Below are positions 48,061 through 58,567 of a stretch of 64,000 bases of DNA, in pieces. Below the pieces are notes generated by a model. That model was not told the DNA's origin, ran no database searches, and saw only the letters and a list, made by a program, of their open reading frames with translations. Source of the DNA: Cordia subcordata (Eukaryota > Streptophyta > Magnoliopsida > Boraginales > Cordiaceae); contig JAPTOF010000006.1 in the NCBI GenBank assembly GCA_028554755.1, positions 3,342,501 through 3,406,500 of the forward strand, read 5' to 3'. Numbering within the stretch: the first letter of the stretch is position 1; every line of letters starts with the position of its first letter. The position numbers were made by a program, and so were the translations under genes.

Positions 48061-48812
48061 TGGAGGACCAAACTTGGGACTAAACATATGCTTCATAGAC
48101 TAATATTAACTCCTCCCTCCCCCCCCGGCGATATCTTTTTAACTTAGCCAAAAGAACACTTGGTATTTGTATTATGTAAAGCGCAATCAACGTAACTCTC
48201 ATAATAGACGATTATCTGGACCGATGTCAAGAAAAACAAGATCAAGCATATTTCCTCGCCGTTGGATAACAAAAAAAAATATGGTTTACTTTCTAAATCA
48301 TTTGGTTGTTCTATGAAAATCCAATCCGTCGTTTGTTGTATGACGCGGGAAACAAGTTCCCTCTCGTAGCTCATTTCTTCGTCTTAGACAACATAATAGA
48401 TCGTGGCAACCCAAATTTGGGAGTAAATTTTTAAGGAAAAAAATGTTAAATATCACTCTATTTTTATTACTCAAAATATCAACCGCCTTCTATGTATATG
48501 TCTAGTTGTCAAGATAAAAGAAGAAAGAAGTAAAAAAGTTTCTCACCGTCCTCTTATGTATATGTCTAATTGGCATGATAAAATAAGAGAGAAATCAAAG
48601 AATTTTTCAAGCTATTATGTAATTAGGAGATCTACTACAATATTTATGTGGATTCATATATTGTGCTAGCAAATGAAGATTACAACAGCAGATTCCAAAG
48701 TCAATTACATGAGATTTTACAACTATTGGAACTATCGAATTAGATAATATAACTACAGCTAGTACTGATGGCATTGTCTTTTTTTGGCCCCTCAGTTTTT
48801 TCTTGAGAGAGA
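48061..48812. other. Spacer and 3' region of BAHD paralogue 2
   Basis: Two near-identical pieces, 48486-48526 and 48546-48583 (CTTATGTATATGTCTAATTG type with AAGAAAGAAG runs), form a short direct repeat. The end nearest the gene would be its 3' UTR. Confidence 0.4.
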
Positions 48813-50243
48813 TTAGCGACGAGATACATATTGCATAAACTCCGCGTCGGACTCCAGACCCGCCATCGTCTCGGGTGCCAACACCACCTCCAAATCGACG
48901 CTCCCGCTGCCTTCCCGCCCCGGAAACGCCGATATCTTACCGTCAAATTTATTCGCCCACCCGCTCCGGATAGCAACGGGTCTGCCCCACCCGAAATCGT
49001 TATCGTACATGGGAAATCTATGTGAGCTTCCCATTGTGATCATCGCACCATCAAAATTCCCCAACGGAAAACACCGAGGATCAAGCTCCCAATTCTTTAT
49101 GTAGCACTTCACCATCTTGTTATCATGCACGAGCACATTCTGGTTTAATTGCTCTGCGCACCAACGCAGATCGTTATTTAACACGTCATCAGCAGTAGCG
49201 TACGTTGGAGTGCTTTGTATCGCGTTGCCAAAGTACAGCGGCTCCAGCTTCGGCTCCAGTCTGTGGCGGCAATTAACGGCCATCCGAAACGTTGTCGTTT
49301 TCGTCGCTGGTAATTTCCTCGCACGTGTTATTCCGCGCCACAGCAAAGCGCATAGAGACTGGAATGATGAAATCTCAGCCGTGGGACTAATTCCAGATGC
49401 CCCGTTTCTCCACATTTTAAAAGGGTCGTTGCTCTGCTTACCCATCAACTCAACGATGTTGATTTCTCCGTTATCAAGTTGCCACCTCTGCTGATTGTTA
49501 TTTACCTTGGCTTTCAGCTTCAAGATTGCTTCCCTGCTGAAGCTGAAAACTCTCTCACTTATCGGCGCGTTAACGTCGAAGGTGACCTTGGGCCCGCCGG
49601 CAGGGACTTGCAGGACAGCTGGCGATACCAAAATCGAATCACGGCTGAAATCCGGCACCTTTGCAATCTTCTTGACACCTTCTCCTCTCGTCACCTCCGC
49701 GAAAGTATTGAAGAAATTCCAAAAGGAAGTCCCATCGGTAACGGCGTGATTCACGGCGCAGCTGATGAAAACGCCGTCGGCAAGCTCCGTAACCTGGACA
49801 GCCAAGATGGGTCTATAATGACCTTCATAGCTAACAGTCCTGTCAAAAGCGAAGAAACCTTTGACAACCTCTGGAACATGTTCAGGCGACAAAATGTCGC
49901 GAATGGAGACATGCGAAGCATCGGCGTGAGCGAAGTCCACACCGGCATCGTTGCATTTGATGTAAATATAGCCGTCAGAATCGGTATACAAACGGCCAGC
50001 GAGAGGTGGGAAATGGGTTAAAGCAATTGAAAGGCCGCGTTTCAAGAGCACGATGAGTTCAGAAAGGGGCAAAGGCGGGCGGGTGAAGAGGTTGCCCTTT
50101 TGGATGTAGTGGCAAGACAACATAGGCAAGTCTGATACAGAGAGTTTCAGGTCAGCCATGGCTGATTTGTGGGCTGGAAAAACAGTGCTTTTGGATACGA
50201 GGTTAACAGACTGCTGTCTGAACATGGCTTCAGAACAAGGCAT
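48813..50243 (-). CDS. BAHD acyltransferase, paralogue 2 (At3g50280-like clade)
   Basis: CoA-dependent acyltransferase of the BAHD family, cytosolic, 476 residues, one exon, no stop or frameshift. HxxxD is HAVTD at residues 166-170; DFGWG is at 416-420. Nearly all conserved stretches match paralogue 1 (NLFTRPPLPLSELIVLLKRG, FPPLAGRLYTDSDGYIYI, GWANKFDGKISAFPGREG). Differences cluster at the N-terminus (MPCSEAMFRQQ), at residues 183-190 (GEGVKKIAKV against GGGFKMISKV) and in the shorter loop after KQSNDPFKMWRNG. So the two could differ in acceptor preference, which is inference. Start is the first Met; Met7 is possible. TATA box at 50392-50401 and G-box at 50566-50571 match those of paralogue 1. 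Substrate unknown. Confidence 0.93.
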   Translation of the reverse strand: MPCSEAMFRQQSVNLVSKSTVFPAHKSAMADLKLSVSDLPMLSCHYIQKGNLFTRPPLPLSELIVLLKRGLSIALTHFPPLAGRLYTDSDGYIYIKCNDAGVDFAHADASHVSIRDILSPEHVPEVVKGFFAFDRTVSYEGHYRPILAVQVTELADGVFISCAVNHAVTDGTSFWNFFNTFAEVTRGEGVKKIAKVPDFSRDSILVSPAVLQVPAGGPKVTFDVNAPISERVFSFSREAILKLKAKVNNNQQRWQLDNGEINIVELMGKQSNDPFKMWRNGASGISPTAEISSFQSLCALLWRGITRARKLPATKTTTFRMAVNCRHRLEPKLEPLYFGNAIQSTPTYATADDVLNNDLRWCAEQLNQNVLVHDNKMVKCYIKNWELDPRCFPLGNFDGAMITMGSSHRFPMYDNDFGWGRPVAIRSGWANKFDGKISAFPGREGSGSVDLEVVLAPETMAGLESDAEFMQYVSRR

Positions 50244-50391
50244 TTTGATATTCTTGTTCGAAAGATATAAGCAGCAGCCTTTTTTTTTTCTTTTTTTTTT
50301 TTTGCTTTTGGGGTCTGTGGTCTCACTTCAGTTTGTTTGGGGATTGTGAAGTAAGGATTTGGAGTGAGGAGAAGTTGGCGAGGGAGATGGG

Positions 50392-50401
50392 GTTTATATA
50401 G
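50392..50401 (-). promoter_or_regulatory. TATA box of BAHD paralogue 2
   Basis: CTATATAAAC on the minus strand, about 150 bp before the start codon. It is followed on the upstream side by GGGTGCATGCATTT, also shared with paralogue 1. Confidence 0.75.
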
Positions 50402-50565
50402 GGCGAAGGGTGCATGCATTTGTGTGGGTGGTTGGTTTATTGCTAGCTGCTGACAGTGATGTTATCAACCTTTTTAAATGTTGGGATGGCTTTGATACAC
50501 TTTCAGTTGACTATGTGATTAAATTTTTTGTTGAGGGGATTACTCAAAAGATTATCATTAGCTGG

Positions 50566-50571
50566 CACGTG
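50566..50571. promoter_or_regulatory. G-box CACGTG in BAHD paralogue 2 promoter
   Basis: CACGTG in TGGCACGTGTAC, as in paralogue 1, but about 320 bp from the start because paralogue 1 has an extra stretch between TATA box and G-box. Confidence 0.55.
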
Positions 50572-50894
50572 TACTACAATAAAAGGCACTGGCCTAGTGG
50601 ATGTTTTTTAAGTTTTAAACTTAATTATAAATTGCACGCCTAGTATAATGAGATGTTTTCATTTCTATTCTCAGTCAGTCAAGAGATAAATTATATTTAT
50701 ATTACGAAGATAATCATCAAAGATAATATCCATCACTTTATCCAAATATTAAAGTCTTTCTACTTCTTTCACAATTAGAAACAATGTCATTAATCAACAT
50801 CAATTAATCAAAAATGGATTAACCAACACCAACAGCATATTAGGACTGGTTGTTAACGAAACATACGGATTTACAAGAATAAAAGCGGGACAAT

Positions 50895-51110
50895 GGGTTC
50901 ATTTAGATTGATTTTTTTTATAAATACTTTTTTTTAACAATTATTGAAAAAAAAGTACTTTTTAAAAAGTTAAGATTTTGGCTTATGAAAAAAGTTTCTT
51001 TTTTAATTTCAACTTTTTTAAAAATCAATTCAAATAATGTTACAAAAAAAAACATATTTTTTTAAGAAAAATGTGTTTTTCTCTTGAAGAAAAAGTCAAT
51101 TCAAACAAGC
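50895..51110. mobile_element. GGGCC-type MITE (worn)
   Basis: Left end GGGTTCATTTAGATTGA, right end AGTCAATTCAAACAAGC, with the family's AAAAAGT/ACTTTTT-rich interior. Confidence 0.6.
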
Positions 51111-51202
51111 TTTAGCCATAAAATTTTTACTCGAACTTTCATTTGCAATAATTATATAGTCTTTTTTTCCTCATAGGTGTTGTATCTAAACTAATTAAAT
51201 AA

Positions 51203-52103
51203 TAGGGTAAGATACACTAGATCATCTTTTGATTCAAGTGTATGAGACCCCCTGTGATATCAAAATCCCACAAAATCCCCCTATGATAAGTAAAAGTTCT
51301 ACACTAATCCCATTGTGCTAAGTAAAAGTCTCACAATATCCCTCTCATTGTTTACTATATCTTAACAGTGTTAAAATATATGGCAAAAAAATATTAATAG
51401 ACATTCATTTTTTTTCCACGTTCTTAGGTCTTAGCAGCTTGCTTATCCTTTGCTTTTTGAATCTTCAAAATCATCTTTACGATCTTCTGCTTTTCTACCA
51501 AAAATGCTTGTGCATGATCTATTTCCAATATTGTCTTCGATTTAGAAAGAACTTTTCTTTGACAAAGAGGACCAAGTCTATCTATAATGCAAAATCCTTA
51601 AAATATATGTTTATATAAGTTTATCAGATCAACTCGATCTATTTGCTTTCTTAACTAGAAGTAAAAATATTTTTTTTTTTGCACTATGTATGGCGTTTCT
51701 TTTGTTGTTCATTTGACAGTAATATGAGCACATGAACAAAAGCCAACTATCACTTCCTTACTATGATCTCCTGTGTTGGGTGTTTGAGAATTAGGGTTAA
51801 AATTGATTTAGGATTTTTTTTTTTTTGGTTGAGAGTTATAAGTCTTTTGCTGAGAGATGGGTTTAGAGGGGGATATTTTTTTTATTTTTATTAATAGTTA
51901 TGTATGTGGAAACAAAAAATTAAATTAAATTAAATATTTATTAATGTCTTTTTGTCATACATTTTAACAATGTTAAAATACATGACGGTAAGTGGATGTT
52001 GTGGGACTTTTGCTCATCATAGGGAGTGTCGTGCGACTTTTTATACCATAAGAGAGTCTCGTGCACTTATAATGGACTACATGAGATTTGATGCATTTTA
52101 CCC
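51203..52103. mobile_element. Long-TIR Mutator-like element carrying an RPL34 fragment
   Basis: Inverted arms of about 210 bp (51203-51420 and 51890-52103). The right end reads GATTTGATGCATTTTACCC, identical to the right end of the element at 32086-34263. AATTAAATAA stands on both sides (51193-51202 and 52104-52113), a perfect 10-bp duplication. The centre holds the last codons of a ribosomal protein L34 gene on the minus strand (51424-51507). No transposase, so it must have been moved by another element. Confidence 0.85.
51424..51583 (-). pseudogene. Captured 3' end of ribosomal protein L34 gene
   Basis: Minus-strand frame from 51507 reads AFLVEKQKIVKMILKIQKAK then DKQAAKT and a stop (51424-51426). 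This is the conserved C-terminus of eukaryotic ribosomal protein eL34 (the host form has AFLVEEQKIVKKVLKIQKAK). Upstream codons to 51583 stay open and carry basic residues (RKVLSKSKTILEI) but match L34 poorly, so the upstream part may be diverged or from elsewhere. It lacks the N-terminal two thirds and cannot encode L34. Its place between inverted arms points to capture by the mobile element. Confidence 0.75.
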
Positions 52104-52659
52104 AATTAAATAACCATAATTGGTAAGGAGACGTGTGGGACTCCATGGGGTGCTATTTATGGTAAGAATACAGCAAAGTGAGGACGAAAAATTCCTAATT
52201 TCATGCCTTCTCCTAGAAATTTTCGATGCTGTTCGATATTGAATATTCTTTTACTGGAAGAATGGGCTTCTACTTAATTAGCTCTCCCACTTTGACCAAA
52301 ATAAATAAGAGTAAACCTCAATTAGAAAATGAATTGCCAATGCAATTATATTAAATAATTTTGATAATTTACAACAGTCAGTTTGGTCTCCCGATTCTTC
52401 TATCGGTTGATTAATCCGAAGTCACGCTTGCGCATTAGTTGGAGAAGATAGTTTACACGTTATTAACATGAACATAATTAATGATTCAGATAGAACATTG
52501 CAATACATTTATAGTTCAAATTTATTATTAGCAAAACTAATGAAACTTGAGTTTTTGGCATCTTAACTCTAATAGAAACGATTATACTATCTCTTGCTAC
52601 AGTATGGAGCAGTAATCTAAATCGTTTCTAAATATCTCTGAACAATCGATACATTATAT
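52104..52659. other. Unit C spacer, no gene recognised
   Basis: AT-rich. TAATAGAAACGATTATACTA at 52569-52588 also occurs near 41390, so the shared unit B/C segment extends this far left of the main block. Confidence 0.45.
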
Positions 52660-53365
52660 TATGCATGTGAAGCTTTCTGTAATGAATCTTTAATCGTAGG
52701 AATGGAATGATTGATATCAGAAGATGAATCTTTATATTATGCATGTGAAAGTTTTTGTAATGATGAATCCATAATCATAGGAATTTGAATGATTGATGTC
52801 AGAAGATGAATCTCAAGCCGACTTTTTACATTCTGTCTATTGGCTGTCGAACTGATGAGTAATTACATATACATCAACTTGTCATATATTCATAGTAATT
52901 AATTATTAAGTTTGCTTATGTTTTAGATTACCCGAAGGGAAAAGGTCGGTTAATTAATGAGAAAATGAGCTGCATAACCGCCTTTTTCTGATTTGTCGGT
53001 GTCTATTTTGTATTTAATTGAGGCAAGAGTGGATATGTATTATAATTAAGCACATTGTGCAAATATGAAGCTAGCTATGCATTTGGCTTAGTTATTCTTT
53101 TCCTTTTCCTTTTGTCGCGATGCATTTGGCTTAGTTTATTGTTTGACTTGGTATTATATATATATATAGATCCCATCGGACTTTTGGGTTTGTTTAATAT
53201 TGTCCAAGTACTTACATCCGAATGGTTAATTTTTGCAAATCTCCATGTGCATGAGTGACAGTTCAAGACCAGCAATGAACTTTTTTCTGCAAATCATCAC
53301 ACACAATCATCACCAGCTTGTGTGTGATGATTTGTAGCTTAATTAATCTGCTTGTCATTTACATG
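52660..53365. repeat. Conserved non-coding block, unit C of three
   Basis: Same ordered pieces as 30310-30990 and 41475-42080. The first part is doubled here (GCATGTGAAGCTTTCTGTAA at 52662 and GCATGTGAAAGTTTTTGTAA at 52741, about 80 bp apart). An AT microsatellite lies at 53154-53168. Confidence 0.8.
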
Positions 53366-53964
53366 GCATAATGAATGTTACCAAACATGTACACTGAACT
53401 AGCGAACATTCATTCTGTGTGCATTACCGTGCAAGTTGATCGTCATGCATGCACTGAAACCGCCATTTTGGTTCACAAATTTGATCCGCTCGCTCGTTAA
53501 ACCCAACATAGATGAGACTAAGCAGATGAAGCATGATGAGATTTTTTATTTTTATTTTTGAATTATACAAGGCTGGCGGCTTTGAAGTAACACCACCTAT
53601 AATTCTTTTAATATTTTTCATTTTTTAAAATATTTTTACTTGAATTTGTACTTTTCATATTGGCAATGGTTCTAGACCGCTGTTTATGAGCTCTTATTAT
53701 AGGCAACCATTGAATAGGCGTCGATTTGAAAACCACCCCCATTCCCTTTCTTCTGTAGTGTGGAAAGTTACAATGCAAACAAAATATAAATATGACGAGC
53801 AATTGAATTGCTAGGGGCTCCTGTGTTTAGGAGAGCACTCCCCATCGTGGAGGATATTAGAAAAATTATTGTAGGAAATTCTCTTTTCACATTTCATTGC
53901 ATTTGGAGGACTACTAATTCCTTATGCGATTGGGTTGTTAAAGCAAAATTTCAGAAATTGCTTG

Positions 53965-54397
53965 TGTTGGGTTGTGGCTCAAGTGCTAAGCCCAAGCCCA
54001 TACTAAAAATAGGAAAAAGTCTTAATGAGAGCCAAAATTTTAGCTATTGTAAGAGGCTTACTTATACGATGATTGATAGCTTAGAAAACTCTTGTCTTGG
54101 AGGACAAGGAAGTCTTCTCTATACATAAGACTCATACATTAGTTGTAAGATGTGGGTTTTGCAATAGGTCTAGGTTGAGAAAGAGAAACCTATTGTAAGA
54201 ACACCGTGAGAGAGGGTTTAGACTTTTTTATCCGTGCAAAAAGTCACTAGGGTTGTAATACTCTTTTCTATCTAGTGGAGGTTTTCGTGAACGTAGGCAG
54301 AGAGTCGAACCACGTTTAATTATGCGTATTTTTTTCTCGTTATTCATGCTTTAATTTCACTGCGTGAGTGTGTGTTACGTATCCTAATTTCCTAACA
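53965..54397 (+). repeat. 5' LTR of the Copia element
   Basis: 433 bp; begins TGTTGGGTTGTGGCTCAAG and ends CCTAATTTCCTAACA. Aligns over its full length with the 3' LTR with many small differences. Confidence 0.93.
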
Positions 54398-54818
54398 AGT
54401 GGTATCAGAGCTAGGTTGGAAGGAAGAAGCTAGTTTGCACGGAAAACGAAAAAAGAAACGCCAAAGAGGAGTTAAAAAAAATCGCTGATCTGCTAGTCAT
54501 ATCTGGAGGCCTTTCTAGAGTCCGATCGACAATATGTTTAGTGCTGCGTTTTCATATTAGTGAGAAGAGTAAGCTGCTAAAATTTCGTAACGATCCGACA
54601 GTCGAATTATGAGATACAAGCAGGTCAAGTTTTGTGAGTTTGTGGTCAAAAAGTCAAATAGAAGGTTTGACCAGCATTGACTAAAGGGTTGCGGGGGTTT
54701 GATCGCGTTGACCGAGGGTCTTCTCACTGTTTTTTGACGTCCTAAATCCATTTTTTAGGTCAGTTTTGTCAAATTCTTGCTGGATTGTTGAGTTTTAGCG
54801 AATTTGTGTATAGGAGCC

Positions 54819-56112
54819 ATGACGACAACTGGTACGAAGTTGGAAATTCCAATGTTCGATGGGTACATGAACTTCAACTTGTGGAAGAATACTATCGAGG
54901 ACCTTTTGGTGCAATAAGGCCTTGATGAAGTGTTAGAAGAGGCTAAACTGGAAGAAGTCAATGATAAGAAATGGAAGTCCCTACAACGAAGAGCTGTAAG
55001 TACAATTCAGTTGGCGTTAGCACCGCAAATTAAATGTGATGTGATTGATGAGACGATGGTGAGCTATGTGTTCGACAAGTTGGAGAATATTTATAAGTCG
55101 AAATCGATCACCAACCGATTGTGTTTGAGGATGGAGCTCTACTCATTCAAGATAGAAGAGGAAACTGCCATCCAGGATCACATTAATAAATTCAACGAGT
55201 TAGTGGTCAAGCTCATAAGTGTTAAAGAGCCTGATAAGAGAATTATGGATGAAGAATAAGTGCTCGTACTACTATCTTCTTTGCCGAAGTCGTACAAGCC
55301 ATTCGTGCAATCAATCCTTATTGGGGAGAAGACTCTCAAGCTAAATAAAGTGACTGCGCTCTTGAGAGGGAACGAGAGGATGTTGGAAAGAAGTAATGTG
55401 CCTAGTGGAGATCAAGTACTAACTATTGCAGGTTCGAATCGAGGGAGGAGTTTTTGAAGAGGGAATTCTCGTAGAGGTAGATCAAGATCAAAAAGCCGAG
55501 CTTAGGATGGAGAAGACGATCGAGATTGCTACTACTGCAGAGAAAATGGTCATATCCAACCAAGATGTCCTAGATTGAGAGATGACATGAAAAGCCTTAA
55601 AAAGTGGAGTTCTAAAGGCAAGGTGAAGGTTTATGGCAAAGACTCCGCGAACCCTGTTAAGGGTGATGATAGCGATGGTAATGAGACTATTTTAATGGCG
55701 GTAAACGGGGACGATAATAAAGGCTCAAAAAAAAAGAAGACTGATTAGATGTTGGATTCAGTGGGAACATTTCACGTTCATAATAATAGAGCTAGTTTCG
55801 ACACTTTGCGATTGGATAAGAAACTTGGATACGTCACTATTGGGAACAACCAGAAGATGAAGGTTGCTAGTGTTGGGAGAGTTTGCCCTGAGGCTTAACT
55901 ATGGTAGTATCAAGACCATCTTCAATGTAAGGTATGTGTCGTCTTATGTGTCCAACACGATTTCGCTGAGTGAGTTGGCATCAAAAGGGTACAAGTACAT
56001 TGGTGAAGGAGACTGCTGTAAAGTGTATCGTGGAAAGGAGCTAGTTCTTGAAGAGAGGAAGAACAAGAAGTACGTGTGCTACTTGAAGGGATGCACCGCG
56101 CTAAGAAACTAA
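54819..56112 (+). pseudogene. Copia gag with zinc knuckle, broken
   Basis: Nucleocapsid-type protein of a Copia retroelement, which would coat element RNA. Starts MTTTGTKLEIPMFDGYMNFN (54819). The capsid-like helical region (UBN2/DUF4219 type: LWKNTIEDLL, MVSYVFDKLENIYKSKS, INKFNELVVKL) is followed by a basic RGRSRSKSR stretch, a CCHC knuckle (C-x2-C-x4-H-x4-C, CYYCRENGHIQPRC, 55527-55568) and a WMLDS-like protease start in which W has become a stop. In-frame stops: 54915-54917, 55257-55259, 55455-55457, 55503-55505, 55746-55748; then a frame shift near 55865-55885 into the frame that ends at 56112. Not functional. Confidence 0.9.
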
Positions 56113-56215
56113 TGCGACAAGTGTGAAGAAGCTCAAGTAAAGGCTGAGAAGAAGAAAAGAGTGACGTTCTCGCCTACTATAGAGATTCTTGGCACTTCTC
56201 GTCAAGGGAGGAATT

Positions 56216-56637
56216 TGTTGAGTTGTGGCTCAAGTGCTAAGCCCAAGCCCCTATTAAAAATAGAAAAGAGTATTAATGAGAGTCAATGGTAAGAGTCTTA
56301 ATTATGAGAGGATTGATAGATTATGACACTCTTGTCTTGGAGGACAAGGAAGTCTCCTCTATAAATAGGACTCTTATATTAGTTGTAAGGTATGGGTCTT
56401 GCAATAGGTCTAGGTTGAGAAAGAGAGAGTCATTATAGAAATAACGTGAGGGAGGGTTTAGACTTTTCTATCTATGCAAAAAATCACTTGGGTTATAATA
56501 CTCTTTTCTATCTAGTGGAGGTTTTCTTAGACATAAGTAGAGGGCCAAACCACTTTTAATTGTACTTATTCTTTTCTCGTTACTCATGCTTCAATTCTGC
56601 TACGTGAGTGTGTGTTACGCATCCTAATTTTCTAACA
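56216..56637 (+). repeat. 3' LTR of the Copia element
   Basis: 422 bp; begins TGTTGAGTTGTGGCTCAAG and ends CCTAATTTTCTAACA. Carries the better-kept TATA box of the pair. Confidence 0.93.
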
Positions 56638-56642
56638 GCTTG

Positions 56643-58097
56643 CCAATGAAATGAGTATCTAATATTTCTCCACAAGTTGGTAATCTTTTGTATGTATTCA
56701 AACTTTAACCCCGCTGGGTTAGATAATTTGTAATGTTTTTTGTTTTGTGCAATGAATTGCCTTTTACCAAACAAAGGGGAAAGAAATGACGAGCAAGAAT
56801 CAAGTTTTAAATTGACTGACTTGAAAATCAAAATTTTCTATCTCTAACACTCGAAAATCAAAATTTTCTGTCTCTGACACTCACTGATAATCTATTTTTG
56901 TACACATATTTTAGATAAGTTTTTTTTAAAAAAAAACTTATCTCAAGCACAGTATTAATTAATATATTCATCATAAGTTATTACAAGTCGATTTATCAAG
57001 GCGAGTGAGTGAAATATAAAGGTGAGATTAAAGTAATCGATTATGCGAAAAAACAGATGAGTAACACGTGAATGAATAATATTAGTCTCTTTAGATAGTA
57101 CCATTCCAACTCAATTTTTTTGTTTTTTTTGGAGAGCAATTATTGAAAGAGCTGATCAGCCCATCAATCTATCAAACATTAACCCCTATATATTGTTTGT
57201 TGTAGAGCTTGCTTACGTATACATAGCGACAAATTCACTATATTATCAGCAAAAAAGAGTCAAATTTTTGGTAGCAAGTCGCCATCTGTAAAGAGCATCT
57301 AAATATATTAATCTCCTGTACACACTTGACTAATTTCAATTTTCCACCTGCTGCAACAAAAACATTCATCTATTTAATCAACATTCATAGTATCTACACA
57401 TGCTTGACCTCATCGGCTGATGATTTCATTTCTCATAATCTCTTTGTCTGAAAGCGCAACTCATGTTTTTTATTGCAATGATTCATGTATCTTCTTTAAA
57501 CTGTAATAGATTACCTATAACAACATTCTTTGTCTGATACTGTTGATGGATGCCTATTATGACTTTATTGCAATAAGTATATATAAATGTTTTATATTTA
57601 TAATTGTATTTTTAAAATATTTCCCTAGCTATAGGAATCATTGTTTTGTTGTGTTAGGAAGGTAGCATTCGCTAGAAACAAAATGCAGTTAGGTGGTATG
57701 GATTTGTATATATAAAATTGGCAATGGCCTTTGGGAATTGCAAAGGAGTGTGAGATTTTTGAGCAATAGAACTTCATTGATGGTGATATATATGAAAATG
57801 GTGGCCTTTTGCTTGCTCATTTTTTAGTCTCCTGTCAATATTAACGAATAAATATTATCGTCTTGGGGTCGCATGAATATATTATGCTTCAAAGAATTCA
57901 TTGGTTTGAATTATTGGAACAGAGTTTTTTTTTTCTCCTTTTTTTCTTTTTCCCACTAAGTTCATATTATTTGAACAGATGAAACTGACCATCTCAAAGT
58001 TATCCAAGTCTTACCAGTGCTCGTGTGATTCATTGCATTTTGCAGTTTTCTCCACGAGACGAATTGAATCTCTGGACGAGTCAATAATTTTTCTAAC
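56643..58097. repeat. Unit C interior, partly shared with unit B
   Basis: 57380-57470 and 57660-57920 match 42560-42650 and 43010-43270 (CATTCATAGTATCTACACA; GGAGTGTGAGATTTTTGA; GGTGATATATATGAAAATGG). CTCGAAAATCAAAATTTTCT is repeated at 56820-56838 and 56849-56868. No gene recognised. Confidence 0.5.
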
Positions 58098-58105
58098 TAA
58101 ATTAA

Positions 58106-58559
58106 AGGACAAATTTCACAAATAATCCTTATTGTTTACAAAAAAGTGTTAGTTTGATCTATATTGTTTCAAAAATAACCTATTTGGTCCCTAATGTATT
58201 TAAAAAATATCACTTTAATCCCTATTATTTTAAAAGTAAACAAATTTAGTCCCTAATATTTACAAAAAGTGACTTAACTGATCCCCATTTTGATTTAAGA
58301 CTAGTCATGTGACCCAATTTTAGCCTAAAACATGGTCATGTGATGGTCACATAACCAATTAATTAGGACAAAAATTGATATTTTTGCGAAAGTTGATATT
58401 TTTTTGCAAATATCAAAGACTAAATAAGTTACTTTCGAAACAATAAGGACCAAATTGACCTTTTTTACAAACATTGAAAACCAAATGGATCACTTTTAAA
58501 ATAATATGGACTAAACTGACACTTTTGTAAACATTAGGGACTATTTGTAAAATTTTCCC
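58106..58559. mobile_element. MITE-like TIR element with 8-10 bp duplication
   Basis: Starts AGGACAAATTTCACAAATAA and ends TATTTGTAAAATTTTCCC, inverted ends. TAAATTAA stands on both sides (58098-58105, 58560-58567; extendable to CTAAATTAAA). The interior is made of repeated TTTGGTCCCTA / TAGGGAC words. Duplication size fits a hAT or Mutator-type mover. Confidence 0.72.
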
Positions 58560-58567
58560 TAAATTAA

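Larger units (their letters stand above)
53965..56637 (+). mobile_element. Copia-type LTR retrotransposon, gag only
   Basis: 5' LTR 53965-54397 and 3' LTR 56216-56637, both TGTTG...TAACA. GCTTG stands on both sides (53960-53964, 56638-56642), a perfect 5-bp duplication. The primer site TGGTATCAGAGC (54400-54411, initiator tRNA-Met) follows the 5' LTR; a purine tract AAGGGAGGAATT lies right before the 3' LTR. Between them is a gag frame and the start of a protease-like region; integrase, reverse transcriptase and RNase H are absent from the roughly 1.8 kb centre, so it is non-autonomous. The 3' LTR keeps a TATA box (TATAAATA, 56360-56367); in the 5' LTR the matching place reads TATACATA. Confidence 0.95.

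Noticed and set aside
49479..50021. 180-codon open frame on the plus strand
   Set aside because: It is wholly antisense to BAHD paralogue 2, and the matching frame is not kept opposite paralogue 1 (only shorter open frames there). A shadow of the real gene.
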